This document shows positions 27,881 through 38,619 of a DNA stretch of 64,000 bases, one piece after another (the stretch's first letter is position 1; the number at the start of each line of letters is the position of its first letter). The notes under the pieces were generated by a model that searched no databases, was not told the origin of the DNA, and saw only the letters and a program-made list of their open reading frames with translations. The position numbers were made by a program, and so were the translations under genes. The stretch spans positions 1 through 64,000 of the forward strand of contig JASBUI010000013.1 in the NCBI GenBank assembly GCA_030148005.1. The letters are read 5' to 3'. Source of the stretch: Paracoccaceae bacterium. GTDB lineage: Bacteria; Pseudomonadota; Alphaproteobacteria; Rhodobacterales; Rhodobacteraceae.

Positions 27881-29173
27881 ATGGGCATAGCGGTTGCTGA
27901 AAAGCTGGCAGAGTTTGCAGCGGCCGATATGGCGGCCCATGAAGGCGCGCGCCAAATGGTGCGCCTGTCGATCTTTGACTGGGCAAGCTGCGGTATCGCG
28001 GGCCAGTCAGAGCCGGTTGCGCGCATCCTGCGCCAAAGGGTCACCGAAGATGGCGGGCGCCCCGAGGCAAGCCTGATCGGCGGCCAAAAGGTTCCCGCGC
28101 GGGCCGCAGCGCTGGCAAATGGCACCGCGTCACATGCGCTTGACTACGACGATACGCATTTTGCCCATATCGGACATCCCTCGGTCGCGGTCATCCCCGC
28201 CGCATTGGCGATGGCCGAGGCGGGCGGCGCCGGGATGGACCAGTTGATCGATGCCGCGCTCGTCGGGGTCGAGGCAAGCGTCAGAATTGGCCAATGGCTG
28301 GGGCGGGGGCACTATCAGATCGGATTTCACCAGACGGCCACGGCGGGGGCCTTTGGGGCCACGCTTGCCTGCGCGCGGCTAATGGGGCTGACGCCCGGGC
28401 AAACGGTGCATGCACTTGGGCTGGCGGCGACGCGCGCTTCGGGGCTCAAATCGCAATTTGGAACCATGGGTAAACCCTATAACGCAGGGATCGCCGCCGA
28501 AAGCGGGGTCGAGACGGCGCGCCTTGCCGCGCTTGGCATGACCTCTTCGCCGGAGGCTTTGGCAGGCTCGCAAGGCTTTGGGCCGACGCATGCAGGCGCG
28601 GGCGATGAGACGGCTTTTGACCAGATGGGCCAGAGTTACATTTTTGAAAGCATCAGCCACAAGTTTCACGCCTGCTGTCACGGAACGCATGCAGCGATCG
28701 AGGCGCTTGGCGCGCTAAGGCTTGATCCTGCGCAGGTCAAAAGCATCGTTATCGAAACGCATCCTGCATGGATGAGCGTGTGCAACAAGCCCGGCGCGGC
28801 GACCGGCCTTGAGGCCAAGTTCAGCTACAAGGTGGTTGCGGGGATGGTTCTTTGCGGTGTCGATACCGCAAGCCCGGCAAGCTTTGATGACGCCCTTGGC
28901 GCCGACCCTGCAATCCGCGCGATTGCCGATATTACCCAGGTCATCGCCAGTCCCGAACTGACCGAGACGCAGGCGCGTGTTAAGGCGGCGATGGTTGGGG
29001 GCGCCGCCAAAAGGGCCGAGCATGATCTGACCGCGCCCATCTCTCTTGAAGCGCGCGAGAAGCGGCTGCGCATCAAGGCCGCGCGGATGCTGGGCGATCA
29101 GGCGGCGGCGTCCCTGTGGCAAGCGGTCCAAGCGCGGGCGCTAAGCGGAATTCTTTCAGAGCTTCAGGGCTAA
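27881..29173 (+). CDS. MmgE/PrpD family protein
   Basis: 430 aa; LANGTASHALDYDDTH, GYHQTATAGAFGA-like, KFHACCHGTHAAIEAL. Confidence 0.93.
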   Translation: MGIAVAEKLAEFAAADMAAHEGARQMVRLSIFDWASCGIAGQSEPVARILRQRVTEDGGRPEASLIGGQKVPARAAALANGTASHALDYDDTHFAHIGHPSVAVIPAALAMAEAGGAGMDQLIDAALVGVEASVRIGQWLGRGHYQIGFHQTATAGAFGATLACARLMGLTPGQTVHALGLAATRASGLKSQFGTMGKPYNAGIAAESGVETARLAALGMTSSPEALAGSQGFGPTHAGAGDETAFDQMGQSYIFESISHKFHACCHGTHAAIEALGALRLDPAQVKSIVIETHPAWMSVCNKPGAATGLEAKFSYKVVAGMVLCGVDTASPASFDDALGADPAIRAIADITQVIASPELTETQARVKAAMVGGAAKRAEHDLTAPISLEAREKRLRIKAARMLGDQAAASLWQAVQARALSGILSELQG

Positions 29174-29205
29174 AACAAAACGGGCCCGCCAGTTTGGCAG
29201 GCCCG
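29172..29205 (-). terminator. Intrinsic terminator of amt
   Basis: Minus strand: CGGGCCTGCCAAACTGGCGGGCCCG then TTTTGTTTT. Confidence 0.75.
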
Positions 29206-29230
29206 AAGCTGTTTGACTGAACCTGCCGGG

Positions 29231-30412
29231 TCAGGACGTAAAGTCGTAGGCACGCTCACCGTGGACGGCAAGGTCAAGGCCCTGACGCTCTGTGTCTGCA
29301 TCAACGCGCAGCGGCGTGATCAGCGCGACCAGTTTGACCAGAATGACCGTCATCACGATGGTAAAGACACCGACGATGGCCAGACCGCCCAATTGCGCCA
29401 TCCACGATCCTGCTCCGAAGGCGGCGATCATGATGGTTCCGAAGATGCCGCCGACACCGTGCACGGCAAAGACATCGAGCGTATCGTCGATCTTGGCCTT
29501 GTTGCGCACGAAATAGACCGCTTCCTGACAAAGGATGCCCGCAACAGCGCCGATGATCAGTGCCTCGACAGGGCCGACAAAGCCCGATGCAGGAGTGATA
29601 GAGGCAAGGCCAGCGATGGTGCCTGTCACGATACCTACAAGCGATGCCTTGCCGTATTTGATCCGCTCCCAAAGGGCCCAGGTCAGTGAGGCTGTCGCCG
29701 CCGAGATATGGGTGACGGTCAGCGCCATCGCCGCGCCGCCATCGGCTGCAAGCTGTGATCCGCCGTTAAAGCCGAACCAACCGACCCACAGCATTGCCGC
29801 GCCGATCATGACCATGCCGGGGTTGTGCGGTGGTTTGGACCGGTCCGAACGCGCGCCAAGGAAGACGGCGATGACAAGGGCGGCAAGCCCGGCGGTTTCG
29901 TGAACCACGATACCGCCTGCGAAATCGCGAACGCCAACCTCACCCAGAATGCCGCCATCGGACAGCATGCCTCCGCCCCAGATCCAGTGAACGACGGGCG
30001 CATAGACCAGAAGCATCCAGAGGGCCGAGAAGAGAAGGACAAAGCCAAAACCGATCCGCTCGACATAGGCGCCGACGATCAGGGCCGGTGTGATGATGGC
30101 AAAGGTCATCTGGAAGGCAAAGAACAGCACTTCGGGCAGGGTGCCCGACAAGCTTTCGGCGGTGACGCCGGACAGGAACATCTTGTCCAGACCGCCCCAG
30201 ATGCCGCTTTCGCCGGGCCCAAAGGCAATCGAGTATCCCACGACCAGCCACAGAACGCTCATCACGCAGGCAATTGCATAGCACTGCATAAAGACGCTTA
30301 GAACGTTTCTGGCGCGCACAAGCCCGCCGTAAAACAGGGCAAGGCCCGGCAATGTCATGAACAGCACAAGTGCCGTTGCTACTATAATCCAGGCGGTATC
30401 CGCTCCGTTCAT
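29231..30412 (-). CDS. amt: Ammonium transporter
   Basis: Start reassigned to MNGADTAWII (30412); Amt motifs DFAGGIVVHETAG, PHNPGMVMIGAAMLWVGWFGFNGGS. Confidence 0.94.
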   Translation of the reverse strand: MNGADTAWIIVATALVLFMTLPGLALFYGGLVRARNVLSVFMQCYAIACVMSVLWLVVGYSIAFGPGESGIWGGLDKMFLSGVTAESLSGTLPEVLFFAFQMTFAIITPALIVGAYVERIGFGFVLLFSALWMLLVYAPVVHWIWGGGMLSDGGILGEVGVRDFAGGIVVHETAGLAALVIAVFLGARSDRSKPPHNPGMVMIGAAMLWVGWFGFNGGSQLAADGGAAMALTVTHISAATASLTWALWERIKYGKASLVGIVTGTIAGLASITPASGFVGPVEALIIGAVAGILCQEAVYFVRNKAKIDDTLDVFAVHGVGGIFGTIMIAAFGAGSWMAQLGGLAIVGVFTIVMTVILVKLVALITPLRVDADTERQGLDLAVHGERAYDFTS

Positions 30413-30566
30413 CGCTCCATCCCTTATCTGATGACCGTTGTAGGTTGGGCGTATCAAACGGATGGCGGGCGCAAATAAAAGCGGCGCGGGCGGCTGGGCC
30501 TGCCCAAAACGCGGGCAGTTTTGCGTTTGCTTAAGTTATGGGCAAGATTTGCGGCAGATGCACAAA

Positions 30567-31046
30567 TTATGATCGCTTAGAGGATGCCGCTTGCCCAAGC
30601 ATCTTTAGAGCATGCTCGACCGCGCCCGCGCGCACGTGATTTCGGCCAATTGCGCCAAATTCCACCGTCTCGCTCTGGCAGGCACCCTTTGTTGCAAGGG
30701 CAAAGCAAACACGACCCTCGGGTTTGAACTCTGACCCGCCCGGGCCGGCTATCCCGGTGATGGATAGGGCCAGCGTTGCATCTGAGCGCTCTAGCGCGCC
30801 CTTGGCCATTTCTTCGGCCACAGGGCGCGACACGGCGCCAAATTCGTCCAGCGTCGCCTTGCCCACGCCCAGCATCTCGATCTTGGCGGCGTTGGTGTAG
30901 GTGACAAAACCCCGGTCGAAGATATCCGAAGACCCCGGAACAGAGGTTATCGCCCCCGCCAGTAGACCCCCGGTGCAGCTTTCGGCGACAGCGATCATCT
31001 CGGCGCCTTGGCGGCAGATCGTCAAAAGCTGCTCAGGCGTCATCAA
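30567..31046 (-). CDS. CinA family protein (nicotinamide-nucleotide amidase domain)
   Basis: 159 aa; VAESCTGGLLAGAITSVPGSSDIFDRGFVTYTNAAK; GIAGPGGS. Confidence 0.93.
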   Translation of the reverse strand: MMTPEQLLTICRQGAEMIAVAESCTGGLLAGAITSVPGSSDIFDRGFVTYTNAAKIEMLGVGKATLDEFGAVSRPVAEEMAKGALERSDATLALSITGIAGPGGSEFKPEGRVCFALATKGACQSETVEFGAIGRNHVRAGAVEHALKMLGQAASSKRS

Positions 31047-31531
31047 AGCGCCCCATGGGCGATGGCGGCCGCGCCGGTGACGATAATGGCGGCAAAGATG
31101 CCTGCGATGACATCATCCAGCATGACCCCAAGAGGAGAGTTCAGCCGGTCGGCCCAGCCGATGGGGCCGGGTTTCCAGATGTCGAAGAGGCGAAACAAAA
31201 GAAAACCACCGATCCAGCCGGGATAGGGGAAAAGCCACGGGGCGGCGCCTGCAAACCACAGACCGGCCGACAGCGGCCAAAGCGCGATCCATTGGCCTGC
31301 GACCTCATCGATCACGATCTCAGAGGGGTCATGGTCCGATTGCCCGCGCGTGGCCTCGGCCGTGGCCCACCAGCCAACGAAGAAGACGGCGATCGTGGCT
31401 GCGGCCAGCAGGGGAAACCCCCCAAGCCCGTGCAAGGGCCATGCCACAAGGACCGCAGCCGCCGATCCCCATGTGCCGGGCGCGGGGCGCAGGTTTCCTA
31501 CCCCGAAGAAGGTTGCGATAAGGCGGCTCAT
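31043..31531 (-). CDS. pgpA: Phosphatidylglycerophosphatase A
   Basis: 162 aa; [42 protein letters not shown]. Confidence 0.93.
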   Translation of the reverse strand: MSRLIATFFGVGNLRPAPGTWGSAAAVLVAWPLHGLGGFPLLAAATIAVFFVGWWATAEATRGQSDHDPSEIVIDEVAGQWIALWPLSAGLWFAGAAPWLFPYPGWIGGFLLFRLFDIWKPGPIGWADRLNSPLGVMLDDVIAGIFAAIIVTGAAAIAHGAL

Positions 31532-32688
31532 CCGGCCACCAAAGTTGCCGTTGCGATCGCGGCAATCCCTTCCTGCCTGCCGGTAAAGCCAAGCCTTTCA
31601 GAGGTTGTCGCCTTAACGCTGACACAAGCCGGGTCCAGCTGCATGATCTCTGCCATTTTATTCCTCATTTCAACGGCATGCGGCCCGATCTTGGGCGTTT
31701 CGCAAACCAGGGTGCAGTCGATGTTCGACACGTTGTATCCACGTGCGCGGGCGCGCGACATCGCATGTTCCAGAAAGATCCGGCTGGCCGCGCCCTTCCA
31801 CTGCGGATCGCTGGGCGGAAAATGTTGGCCGATATCGCCTTCGGCCAGCGCGCCATAGATGGCGTCGGTGACCGCGTGCATGCCGACATCGGCATCAGAA
31901 TGACCCTGAAGGCCACGCTCATGGGCGATATCGACACCGCAGAGCGTGACAAAGGCGCCGGGCCCAAAGCGGTGCACGTCGTATCCGTTGCCCAGTCTGA
32001 CATCCATGTTTCTGCCTTTCAGAATAGCCTCGGCGCGCGCGAAATCCGCGGGGTAGGTGATTTTCAGGTTGGCTTCTGAGCCCGGAACGATCGCAACCTC
32101 GATCCCTGCGCTTCGCGCAACTTCCACATCATCCAAAGCGCCGCCGGGGTGTGCGGCGTGCGCGGCGCTGATCGCATCGAAATCAAAGCCTTGCGGCGTC
32201 TGGGCGCGAAAGAGGCCTGCGCGGTCGCGTGTGCCGGTCACTTTGGCATCTTCGCCCGTCCAAAGGGCGTCGGTGACGGCAAGTGCGGGCGCGGCGCCGC
32301 GTGAGGACTGTAGCGCCTGCAAAACGCTGGTGATCGTTGCGGCGTCGATACAGGGGCGGGCGACATCATGGATAAGCACATTTGCGATCCCGCGCCCGGC
32401 CAGTGCGCCAAGCCCGGCGCGCACGGATGCATCGCGCGTCTGGCCGCCTATGCAGACCTCAACCTTGTCCCACTGGCCGTAGGCCGATCTGTCCTTGATA
32501 TCCTCTGGGTTCAGGACAAGGACGATGTGGTCGATCTGTGGATGGTTCTGAAAGGCCCTTATGGTCCAGTCGGCAACGGCGCTGCCGCCAAGCATGCACC
32601 ATTGTTTGGGCTGCTCGCCGCCCGCGCGGATACCGCGTCCTGCGGCCACGATGACCGCTGCGTTTGGTGATGCGGGTGATTTGGTCAT
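31528..32688 (-). CDS. ispDF: Bifunctional IspD/IspF (MEP pathway)
   Basis: Start at MTKSPASP (32688); Isp[16 protein letters not shown] and Isp[29 protein letters not shown]. Confidence 0.95.
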   Translation of the reverse strand: MTKSPASPNAAVIVAAGRGIRAGGEQPKQWCMLGGSAVADWTIRAFQNHPQIDHIVLVLNPEDIKDRSAYGQWDKVEVCIGGQTRDASVRAGLGALAGRGIANVLIHDVARPCIDAATITSVLQALQSSRGAAPALAVTDALWTGEDAKVTGTRDRAGLFRAQTPQGFDFDAISAAHAAHPGGALDDVEVARSAGIEVAIVPGSEANLKITYPADFARAEAILKGRNMDVRLGNGYDVHRFGPGAFVTLCGVDIAHERGLQGHSDADVGMHAVTDAIYGALAEGDIGQHFPPSDPQWKGAASRIFLEHAMSRARARGYNVSNIDCTLVCETPKIGPHAVEMRNKMAEIMQLDPACVSVKATTSERLGFTGRQEGIAAIATATLVAG

Positions 32689-32868
32689 GACCGAAGGCTT
32701 AGGGCAGAGACGCGCAACTGGCAATGGCCCGTCCTGATCCGGTATAAGTGATTAAAAAATAGGCGTATCGTGTTTCAGGGCGGTTCTGAGTGGTCGTTTT
32801 CTTGTGGAAGTCTTGGCATTGGGCTAGCTAGAGGCAACTGCACAAGGATTAATCAACTGTCTCTTCAA

Positions 32869-33840
32869 GTGGCACATATAACGCTGGACCCGCCGGTTTT
32901 CCTTGCGCCCTTGGCCGGGATCACGGATTTGCCGTTCCGCAATCTAGTTCAAAGCTTTGGTGCGGGCCTTGTCGTCAGCGAGATGGTGGCAAGCCAGGAA
33001 ATGGTTCAGGCCAAGCCGGGCGTGCGTGAGCGGGCCGAACTTGGCGTTGATGCGCGCGGCACCTCGGTCCAGATCGCCGGGCGAGAGGCGGTTTGGATGG
33101 CGCGCGCGGCCCGGATGCTTGAAGACAACGGCGCACAGCTGATTGATATCAACATGGGATGTCCCGCCAAGAAGGTGACAAACGGCTATTCAGGTTCGGC
33201 GCTGATGCGCGATCTGGATCACGCGGTCACCTTGATTGCGGCGGTTGTCGAAGCGGTCGATGTTCCTGTGACGCTTAAGACGCGGCTTGGCTGGGACGAT
33301 GATTGCCTTAACGCCAGCGAACTTGCCCGGCGGGCCGAGGCGGCGGGCGTGTCGATGCTGACCATTCACGGGCGCACGCGTTGCCAGTTCTACAAGGGTC
33401 AGGCCGACTGGTCCGCGATCGCGGCGGTGAAGGATGCGGTGGATATTCCCGTGATTGCCAATGGCGATATCACATCGCCAAAGGCGGCGCGCGCGGCGCT
33501 TGCGGCCTCTGGGGCGGACGGTGTGATGGTGGGCCGCGGCGCGCAGGGGCGCCCTTGGATACTTGCCCAGATCGCGGCGAGCCTTTTTGGCAAGCCCGCG
33601 CCGGATGTGCCGCAAGGCGCGCAACTGGCGGATATGGTGCGCGGCCACTATGAGGCGATGCTGGAGTTCTACGGCCCCAAGCTTGGCGGGCGCGTCGCGC
33701 GCAAGCATCTGGGTTGGTACATGGATGAGGTCGGCACACCCTCGGCGCTGCGGCGCGAGGTTCTGACCCAAAGCGACACAAAACGCGTCAGCCTTCTTTT
33801 GGAGCAGGCAATCACTTGTGGTGAAAGGCAGGCGGCATGA
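32869..33840 (+). CDS. dusB: tRNA-dihydrouridine synthase, DusB family
   Basis: PVFLAPLAGITDLPFR, DINMGCPAKKVT, HGRTRCQFYKGQAD; in-frame GTG start at 32869 preferred over the ATG at 32770. Confidence 0.92.
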   Translation: MAHITLDPPVFLAPLAGITDLPFRNLVQSFGAGLVVSEMVASQEMVQAKPGVRERAELGVDARGTSVQIAGREAVWMARAARMLEDNGAQLIDINMGCPAKKVTNGYSGSALMRDLDHAVTLIAAVVEAVDVPVTLKTRLGWDDDCLNASELARRAEAAGVSMLTIHGRTRCQFYKGQADWSAIAAVKDAVDIPVIANGDITSPKAARAALAASGADGVMVGRGAQGRPWILAQIAASLFGKPAPDVPQGAQLADMVRGHYEAMLEFYGPKLGGRVARKHLGWYMDEVGTPSALRREVLTQSDTKRVSLLLEQAITCGERQAA

Positions 33841-34913
33841 TCCCCGACGACCGACTTTTGTGGGCCTCGCTTCCGGTTCCGGCGTTCATTCTGGATAGCG
33901 CGGATCGGATAACCGACACCAACCCGGCGGCCGAAGGGTTTCTGAACACCTCGGCGCGGGCGCTTTTGAACTCTCCCATCTGGGACATGGTGATGGTCGA
34001 TGCGCCGCTGGAAGAGGCGTTTGCGCGGGTGCGCACGGGCCGCGCGCCGCTTTTTGTCAATGATGTTGAGGTCGGCGGCGGCTCTCGCGCGCCAATGCAC
34101 TGCAATATCCAGATCGCGCCGATTTCAGGCGATCCCGAGGCGGTTCTGCTGCTGATTTCCCCGCGTGAGCTTAACGGGCGGATGTCACCGGCCAAATCGG
34201 CGGCCAAATCAGCCATCGGCATGGCCGAAATGTTGGCCCATGAGATCAAGAACCCGTTGGCAGGGATCACGGGGGCGGCGCAGTTTCTGGCGATGAACCT
34301 TGAAGCGGAAGACCGCGAGATGACGGATCTGATTGTCGAGGAAAGCCGCCGGATCGTAAAACTTCTTGAGCAGGTCGAACAATTTGGAAACCTGCGCCCG
34401 CCTGTGCGGCGCGCGGTCAATATTCACGATCTTCTGGACCGCGCCCGGCGCTCGGCGATGGTCGGCTTTGCCGCCAATATGAAGATCATCGAAGATTATG
34501 ACCCCTCATTGCCGCTGACCTACGCCGATGGCGATCAGCTGTTGCAGGTGTTTTTGAACCTTCTGAAGAACGCTGCCGAAGCGGCCCGCCGGGGCGGTGG
34601 CGGGGGCGGCACATTGCGGCTGCACACCTATTACGAACAATCACTGCGCTTGCGGCGCAAGGATGGGACCGGGCGCCCGGTTCCCCTTCAGATCGAGATC
34701 ATTGACGATGGTCCCGGCCTACCGCCCGAGATTGCAGGGGATATCTTTGAGCCCTTCGTTTCGGGGCGTGAGAACGGCACCGGCCTTGGCCTTGCGCTGG
34801 TGTCCAAGATCATCACCGAACACGAAGGCTGGATCGGTGTCGAAAGCGTGCCGGGGCGCACTGTCTTTCGCGTGTCCTTGCCTGTTGCCCCCAAATCCGA
34901 GGAGAATACCTGA
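33837..34913 (+). CDS. ntrB: Nitrogen regulation sensor kinase NtrB
   Basis: 358 aa; [25 protein letters not shown]1/G2 boxes; directly upstream of ntrC. Confidence 0.93.
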   Translation: MIPDDRLLWASLPVPAFILDSADRITDTNPAAEGFLNTSARALLNSPIWDMVMVDAPLEEAFARVRTGRAPLFVNDVEVGGGSRAPMHCNIQIAPISGDPEAVLLLISPRELNGRMSPAKSAAKSAIGMAEMLAHEIKNPLAGITGAAQFLAMNLEAEDREMTDLIVEESRRIVKLLEQVEQFGNLRPPVRRAVNIHDLLDRARRSAMVGFAANMKIIEDYDPSLPLTYADGDQLLQVFLNLLKNAAEAARRGGGGGGTLRLHTYYEQSLRLRRKDGTGRPVPLQIEIIDDGPGLPPEIAGDIFEPFVSGRENGTGLGLALVSKIITEHEGWIGVESVPGRTVFRVSLPVAPKSEENT

Positions 34914-36277
34914 TGGACGGAACCGTACTTGTTGCCGACGATGATCGTACGATCAGAACGGTACTGACGCAGGCGCTGACGCGCGCGGGGTGCAAAGTTC
35001 ATGCAACATCCTCGATGGTGACGCTGATGCGCTGGGTCGATGAGGGCAAGGGCGATCTGGTGATCTCTGATGTCGTCATGCCGGACGGAAACGGGCTTGA
35101 GGCTTTGCCGGACATCGTGGCGCGCCGCCCGGGCCTGCCGGTCATCGTGATATCGGCGCAGAACACTATCACCACGGCGGTTCAGGCGACCGAAAAGGAT
35201 GCCTACGACTATTTGCCAAAACCTTTCGATCTGCCTGATCTGATGAAACGCGCCGCCCGCGCGCTAGAGGTCAAGCGCCGTGCGCCGGTTGCGCGCGTCG
35301 AAACGCCCGATGCCTCGGGGGATCTTCCGCTGGTGGGGCGCACGGCGGCGATGCAGGGGCTTTACCGTCTGGTTGCGCGGGTGATGAACACCGATCTGTC
35401 GGTGCTGATCACGGGCGAAAGCGGGACGGGAAAATCCCTGATCGCGCGGGCCATTCACGACTTTTCCGACCGTCGAAGCCTGCCCTTTGTGGTGGCGACG
35501 GTGTCGGATCTGATGGCGATTGACGGGCCAACGACGGTTCTGTCGCGTGCGCGTGGCGGATCGATCCTTTTTGACGAGGTGGGTGATCTTGACGATGCAA
35601 CGCAGGCGCGTCTGGTGCGGATGCTGGATGCCTTCGGGGACACGGCGCCGCGGGTCATGGCCTCATCTCAGGTGGATCTGTCCGCGCGAATGGAGGCGGG
35701 CGGTTTCCGGCAGGACCTTTTCTATCGGCTGGGCGGGGTAACCCTGTCGGTCCCAAGCCTGCGGGTGCGGGTCGACGACATCCCGCTTTTGGCCGAAAGC
35801 TTTCTGGCCCGCGCCGATCGCGAAGGTCACGCATTGCGGCAACTGAGCGATGAGGCGATAGAGCTGATGCGCGCCTATAGCTGGCCGGGCAATGTGCGCC
35901 AGCTTGAAAACACCATCCGCCATCTTGTGGTCACGGCAAGCGAGCCCGTAATCACCCGCGCCGAGGTTGAGGCCGTGCTAAGCAACCAGCCAGCCGTTGA
36001 GCCATTGGTCAGCGGCGGCGAGGGCGACAAACTTTCGGCGTCGGTCAGCAAGCACCTACGCCGCTACTTTGATCTTCACTCGGGCGAATTGCCGCCTCCG
36101 GGGCTGTATCAGCGGATTCTTCGCGAAGTTGAACTTCCCCTGATCGAAATCGCTCTCGATGCGACCAGCGGAAACCAAGCTAAATGTGCTGATTTGCTGG
36201 GCATTAACCGCAATACATTGCGTAAGAAGATCACTGAGCTAGATATCCACGTGACACGCCGCCGCCGATTGATGTAA
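34913..36277 (+). CDS. ntrC: Nitrogen regulation response regulator NtrC
   Basis: 454 aa; receiver domain, AAA+ domain with GESGTGKS, Fis-type C-terminal HTH; no GAFTGA motif. Confidence 0.94.
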   Translation: MDGTVLVADDDRTIRTVLTQALTRAGCKVHATSSMVTLMRWVDEGKGDLVISDVVMPDGNGLEALPDIVARRPGLPVIVISAQNTITTAVQATEKDAYDYLPKPFDLPDLMKRAARALEVKRRAPVARVETPDASGDLPLVGRTAAMQGLYRLVARVMNTDLSVLITGESGTGKSLIARAIHDFSDRRSLPFVVATVSDLMAIDGPTTVLSRARGGSILFDEVGDLDDATQARLVRMLDAFGDTAPRVMASSQVDLSARMEAGGFRQDLFYRLGGVTLSVPSLRVRVDDIPLLAESFLARADREGHALRQLSDEAIELMRAYSWPGNVRQLENTIRHLVVTASEPVITRAEVEAVLSNQPAVEPLVSGGEGDKLSASVSKHLRRYFDLHSGELPPPGLYQRILREVELPLIEIALDATSGNQAKCADLLGINRNTLRKKITELDIHVTRRRRLM

Positions 36278-36293
36278 AAGGGCAACATACCTG

Positions 36294-38618
36294 TTGCTGA
36301 CGGAACGCAGATTCTGCAGCCTTGGCAGGTATGACGGCGGTATAGTTCAGGAAGAGGCATCCCTGTTGCGGAGCCTAGGAAAAAGTTCAGCCTGGGAAAA
36401 GGTCAGCCGCTTGCGGCGACAGCGACGCGTTCAGAACGCGGCAACGCTGGGATTGGTGATTCTGGGGCCGATGCTGGCCTTCCTGACATTCCTTGTGCTT
36501 GGACCGCTCGACAGCTCGGGCAATGACGCGGCGCTGCGCGGCGTTCTTTTGGCCGACCTTGTCTATATCCTTGTCGTGGCCGCGCTTGTTCTGGGCCGCG
36601 TGGCCCAGATGATCGCCGCCCGCCGCGCACGCTCTGCTGGATCGCGCCTGCACTTGCGGCTGACGGGGGTTTTCGCGCTTTTGGCCCTGATCCCGACGGT
36701 GCTGGTCGCTATTTTTGCAGGGCTGACGATCAACATGGGTGTCGAAGGGTGGTTTTCGGACCGCGTGCGGCAGGTGGTTGGAAACTCGCTTGCCGCGGCA
36801 GAGGCCTATCAGGACGAGCAGACGCGCGATCTGACACAGGATACGCTGGCATTGGCGCGGTATCTAACGCGCGCGCGGCAACAGAACTTCTTTTTGTCAA
36901 ATGGCGATCTGCGTCAGCTTCTGACCCAAGGACAGGCGCAGGTGCAGCGCGGGCTGCGCGAGGCCTTTGTGATCAACGGAAATGCCGAGATAGAGGCGCG
37001 CGGCGAGCGGTCTTATCTCTTCGATTTCGAACCACCGTCAGCAGCGCAGATAAAGCAGGCCGCCGATGGTGAGACTGTTTTGATAAAGGATTGGGACAAC
37101 AACGAATTTCGCGTTCTTCTGTCGCTGAACGGATTTGTGGATCGTTACCTTTATGTCTCTCGCAACGTGGATGGCGATATCCTGAACCTGCTTGATGACA
37201 CGCAGAAATCTGCTCTTTTCTATCAACAGCTTGAAACCGATCGTGGGCGCCGTCTGTTTGAGTTTGGCCTGATTTACCTTGGCTTTGCGCTGGTTCTCAT
37301 TCTGGCCTCTATCTGGCTTGGGCTTTGGTTTGCCGAACGGCTGTCGCGGCCCGTCGGGCGGCTTGCCGGGGCGGCGCAGCGGGTTGGTACCGGTGATCTG
37401 GACGTTCAGGTCATCGAGGAAGAGGGCGACGATGAGATCGCCATGCTTGGGCGCTACTTCAACCAGATGACGCGCCAGCTTAAGGGCCAGCGCGACACGC
37501 TTTTGGACAACAACCGCCAGATCGAGCGTCGCCGGCGGCTGTTTGATTCCGTTTTGGCCTCTGTCACATCGGGCGTGATCGGGCTTGATCCTGAAGGCAA
37601 CATTGCCTTCGTCAACCGCTCGGCCCAGCGCCTTCTGGCCTTGGGCCCAAGCGGTGTGCCGCAGGCCCTTGCGGTGGCGGTGCCAGAGTTTGGCGCGCTG
37701 CTCAGCCGTTTGCGGCAAAGCCGGGCTGAGGTGGCGCAGGAAGAGATCAAGCTGACGCGCAGCGGGCATCTGGAGAACCTTCTGGTCCGCCTGTCCACCC
37801 GGCGCAACGATGACGGCACGCTAGAGGGTTACGTTATTGCCTTTGACGATGTGACCGATCTTGTCGCGGCGCAGCGGATGGCGGCATGGGGCGATGTGGC
37901 CCGGCGGATCGCGCATGAGATCAAGAACCCGCTGACCCCGATCCAACTTTCGGCAGAGCGGCTTAAGCGCAAGTTTCTTCCCAAGGTTGGTGAAGACGGC
38001 GACTCTCTTGAGCAGATGACAGAGGTTATTATAAGGCAAACCAATGACTTGCGGCGCATTGTTGATGAGTTTTCCAAGTTTGCCCGCATGCCAGAGCCGG
38101 AGCGGCGAGAGCTAGATCTGACCAAGCTGGTTTCGGACGCGGTTCTGCTTCAGCAATCGGGTCAGCCCGATGTTGAGATACGTTCAGAACTTCCGGATCG
38201 GTCCATCATGGCAGAGCTGGATGGCACGATGATCAGCCAGGCGCTGACCAATTTGATCAAGAACGCGGGCGAGGCCATTGAAACCCGGCAAGAAGGGGGC
38301 GATACCGGCTTTGCGCCCCAAATCCGCGTCCGGATGCAAGTCACGGACGGTACAGCGCAGATAGAGATCGCGGACAATGGTGTCGGATTGCCCGAAGACC
38401 GTGCCCGCCTGTTCGAGCCTTACGTGACCACCCGTGACAAGGGTACCGGTCTGGGGTTGCCGATTGTGAAGAAGATCATCGAGGAGCATGGCGGCACCTT
38501 GTCGCTTGTGGATGCCGAGATGTTTGAAGAGGGCGCGCATCAAGGCGCGCTGGCAAAGGTTAGTTTGCCGATAACGAGTGTAGAAGTAACTGGAATAGAA
38601 CAGGAAATGGCTGGATAG
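36294..38618 (+). CDS. ntrY: Nitrogen regulation sensor kinase NtrY
   Basis: 774 aa; TM segments, [31 protein letters not shown]. Confidence 0.95.
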   Translation: MLTERRFCSLGRYDGGIVQEEASLLRSLGKSSAWEKVSRLRRQRRVQNAATLGLVILGPMLAFLTFLVLGPLDSSGNDAALRGVLLADLVYILVVAALVLGRVAQMIAARRARSAGSRLHLRLTGVFALLALIPTVLVAIFAGLTINMGVEGWFSDRVRQVVGNSLAAAEAYQDEQTRDLTQDTLALARYLTRARQQNFFLSNGDLRQLLTQGQAQVQRGLREAFVINGNAEIEARGERSYLFDFEPPSAAQIKQAADGETVLIKDWDNNEFRVLLSLNGFVDRYLYVSRNVDGDILNLLDDTQKSALFYQQLETDRGRRLFEFGLIYLGFALVLILASIWLGLWFAERLSRPVGRLAGAAQRVGTGDLDVQVIEEEGDDEIAMLGRYFNQMTRQLKGQRDTLLDNNRQIERRRRLFDSVLASVTSGVIGLDPEGNIAFVNRSAQRLLALGPSGVPQALAVAVPEFGALLSRLRQSRAEVAQEEIKLTRSGHLENLLVRLSTRRNDDGTLEGYVIAFDDVTDLVAAQRMAAWGDVARRIAHEIKNPLTPIQLSAERLKRKFLPKVGEDGDSLEQMTEVIIRQTNDLRRIVDEFSKFARMPEPERRELDLTKLVSDAVLLQQSGQPDVEIRSELPDRSIMAELDGTMISQALTNLIKNAGEAIETRQEGGDTGFAPQIRVRMQVTDGTAQIEIADNGVGLPEDRARLFEPYVTTRDKGTGLGLPIVKKIIEEHGGTLSLVDAEMFEEGAHQGALAKVSLPITSVEVTGIEQEMAG

Positions 38619-38619
38619 T

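Noticed and set aside
30413-30566. Possible sigma-54 promoter upstream of amt
   Set aside because: No GG-N10-GC pair with correct spacing found; also no glnK in the interval.
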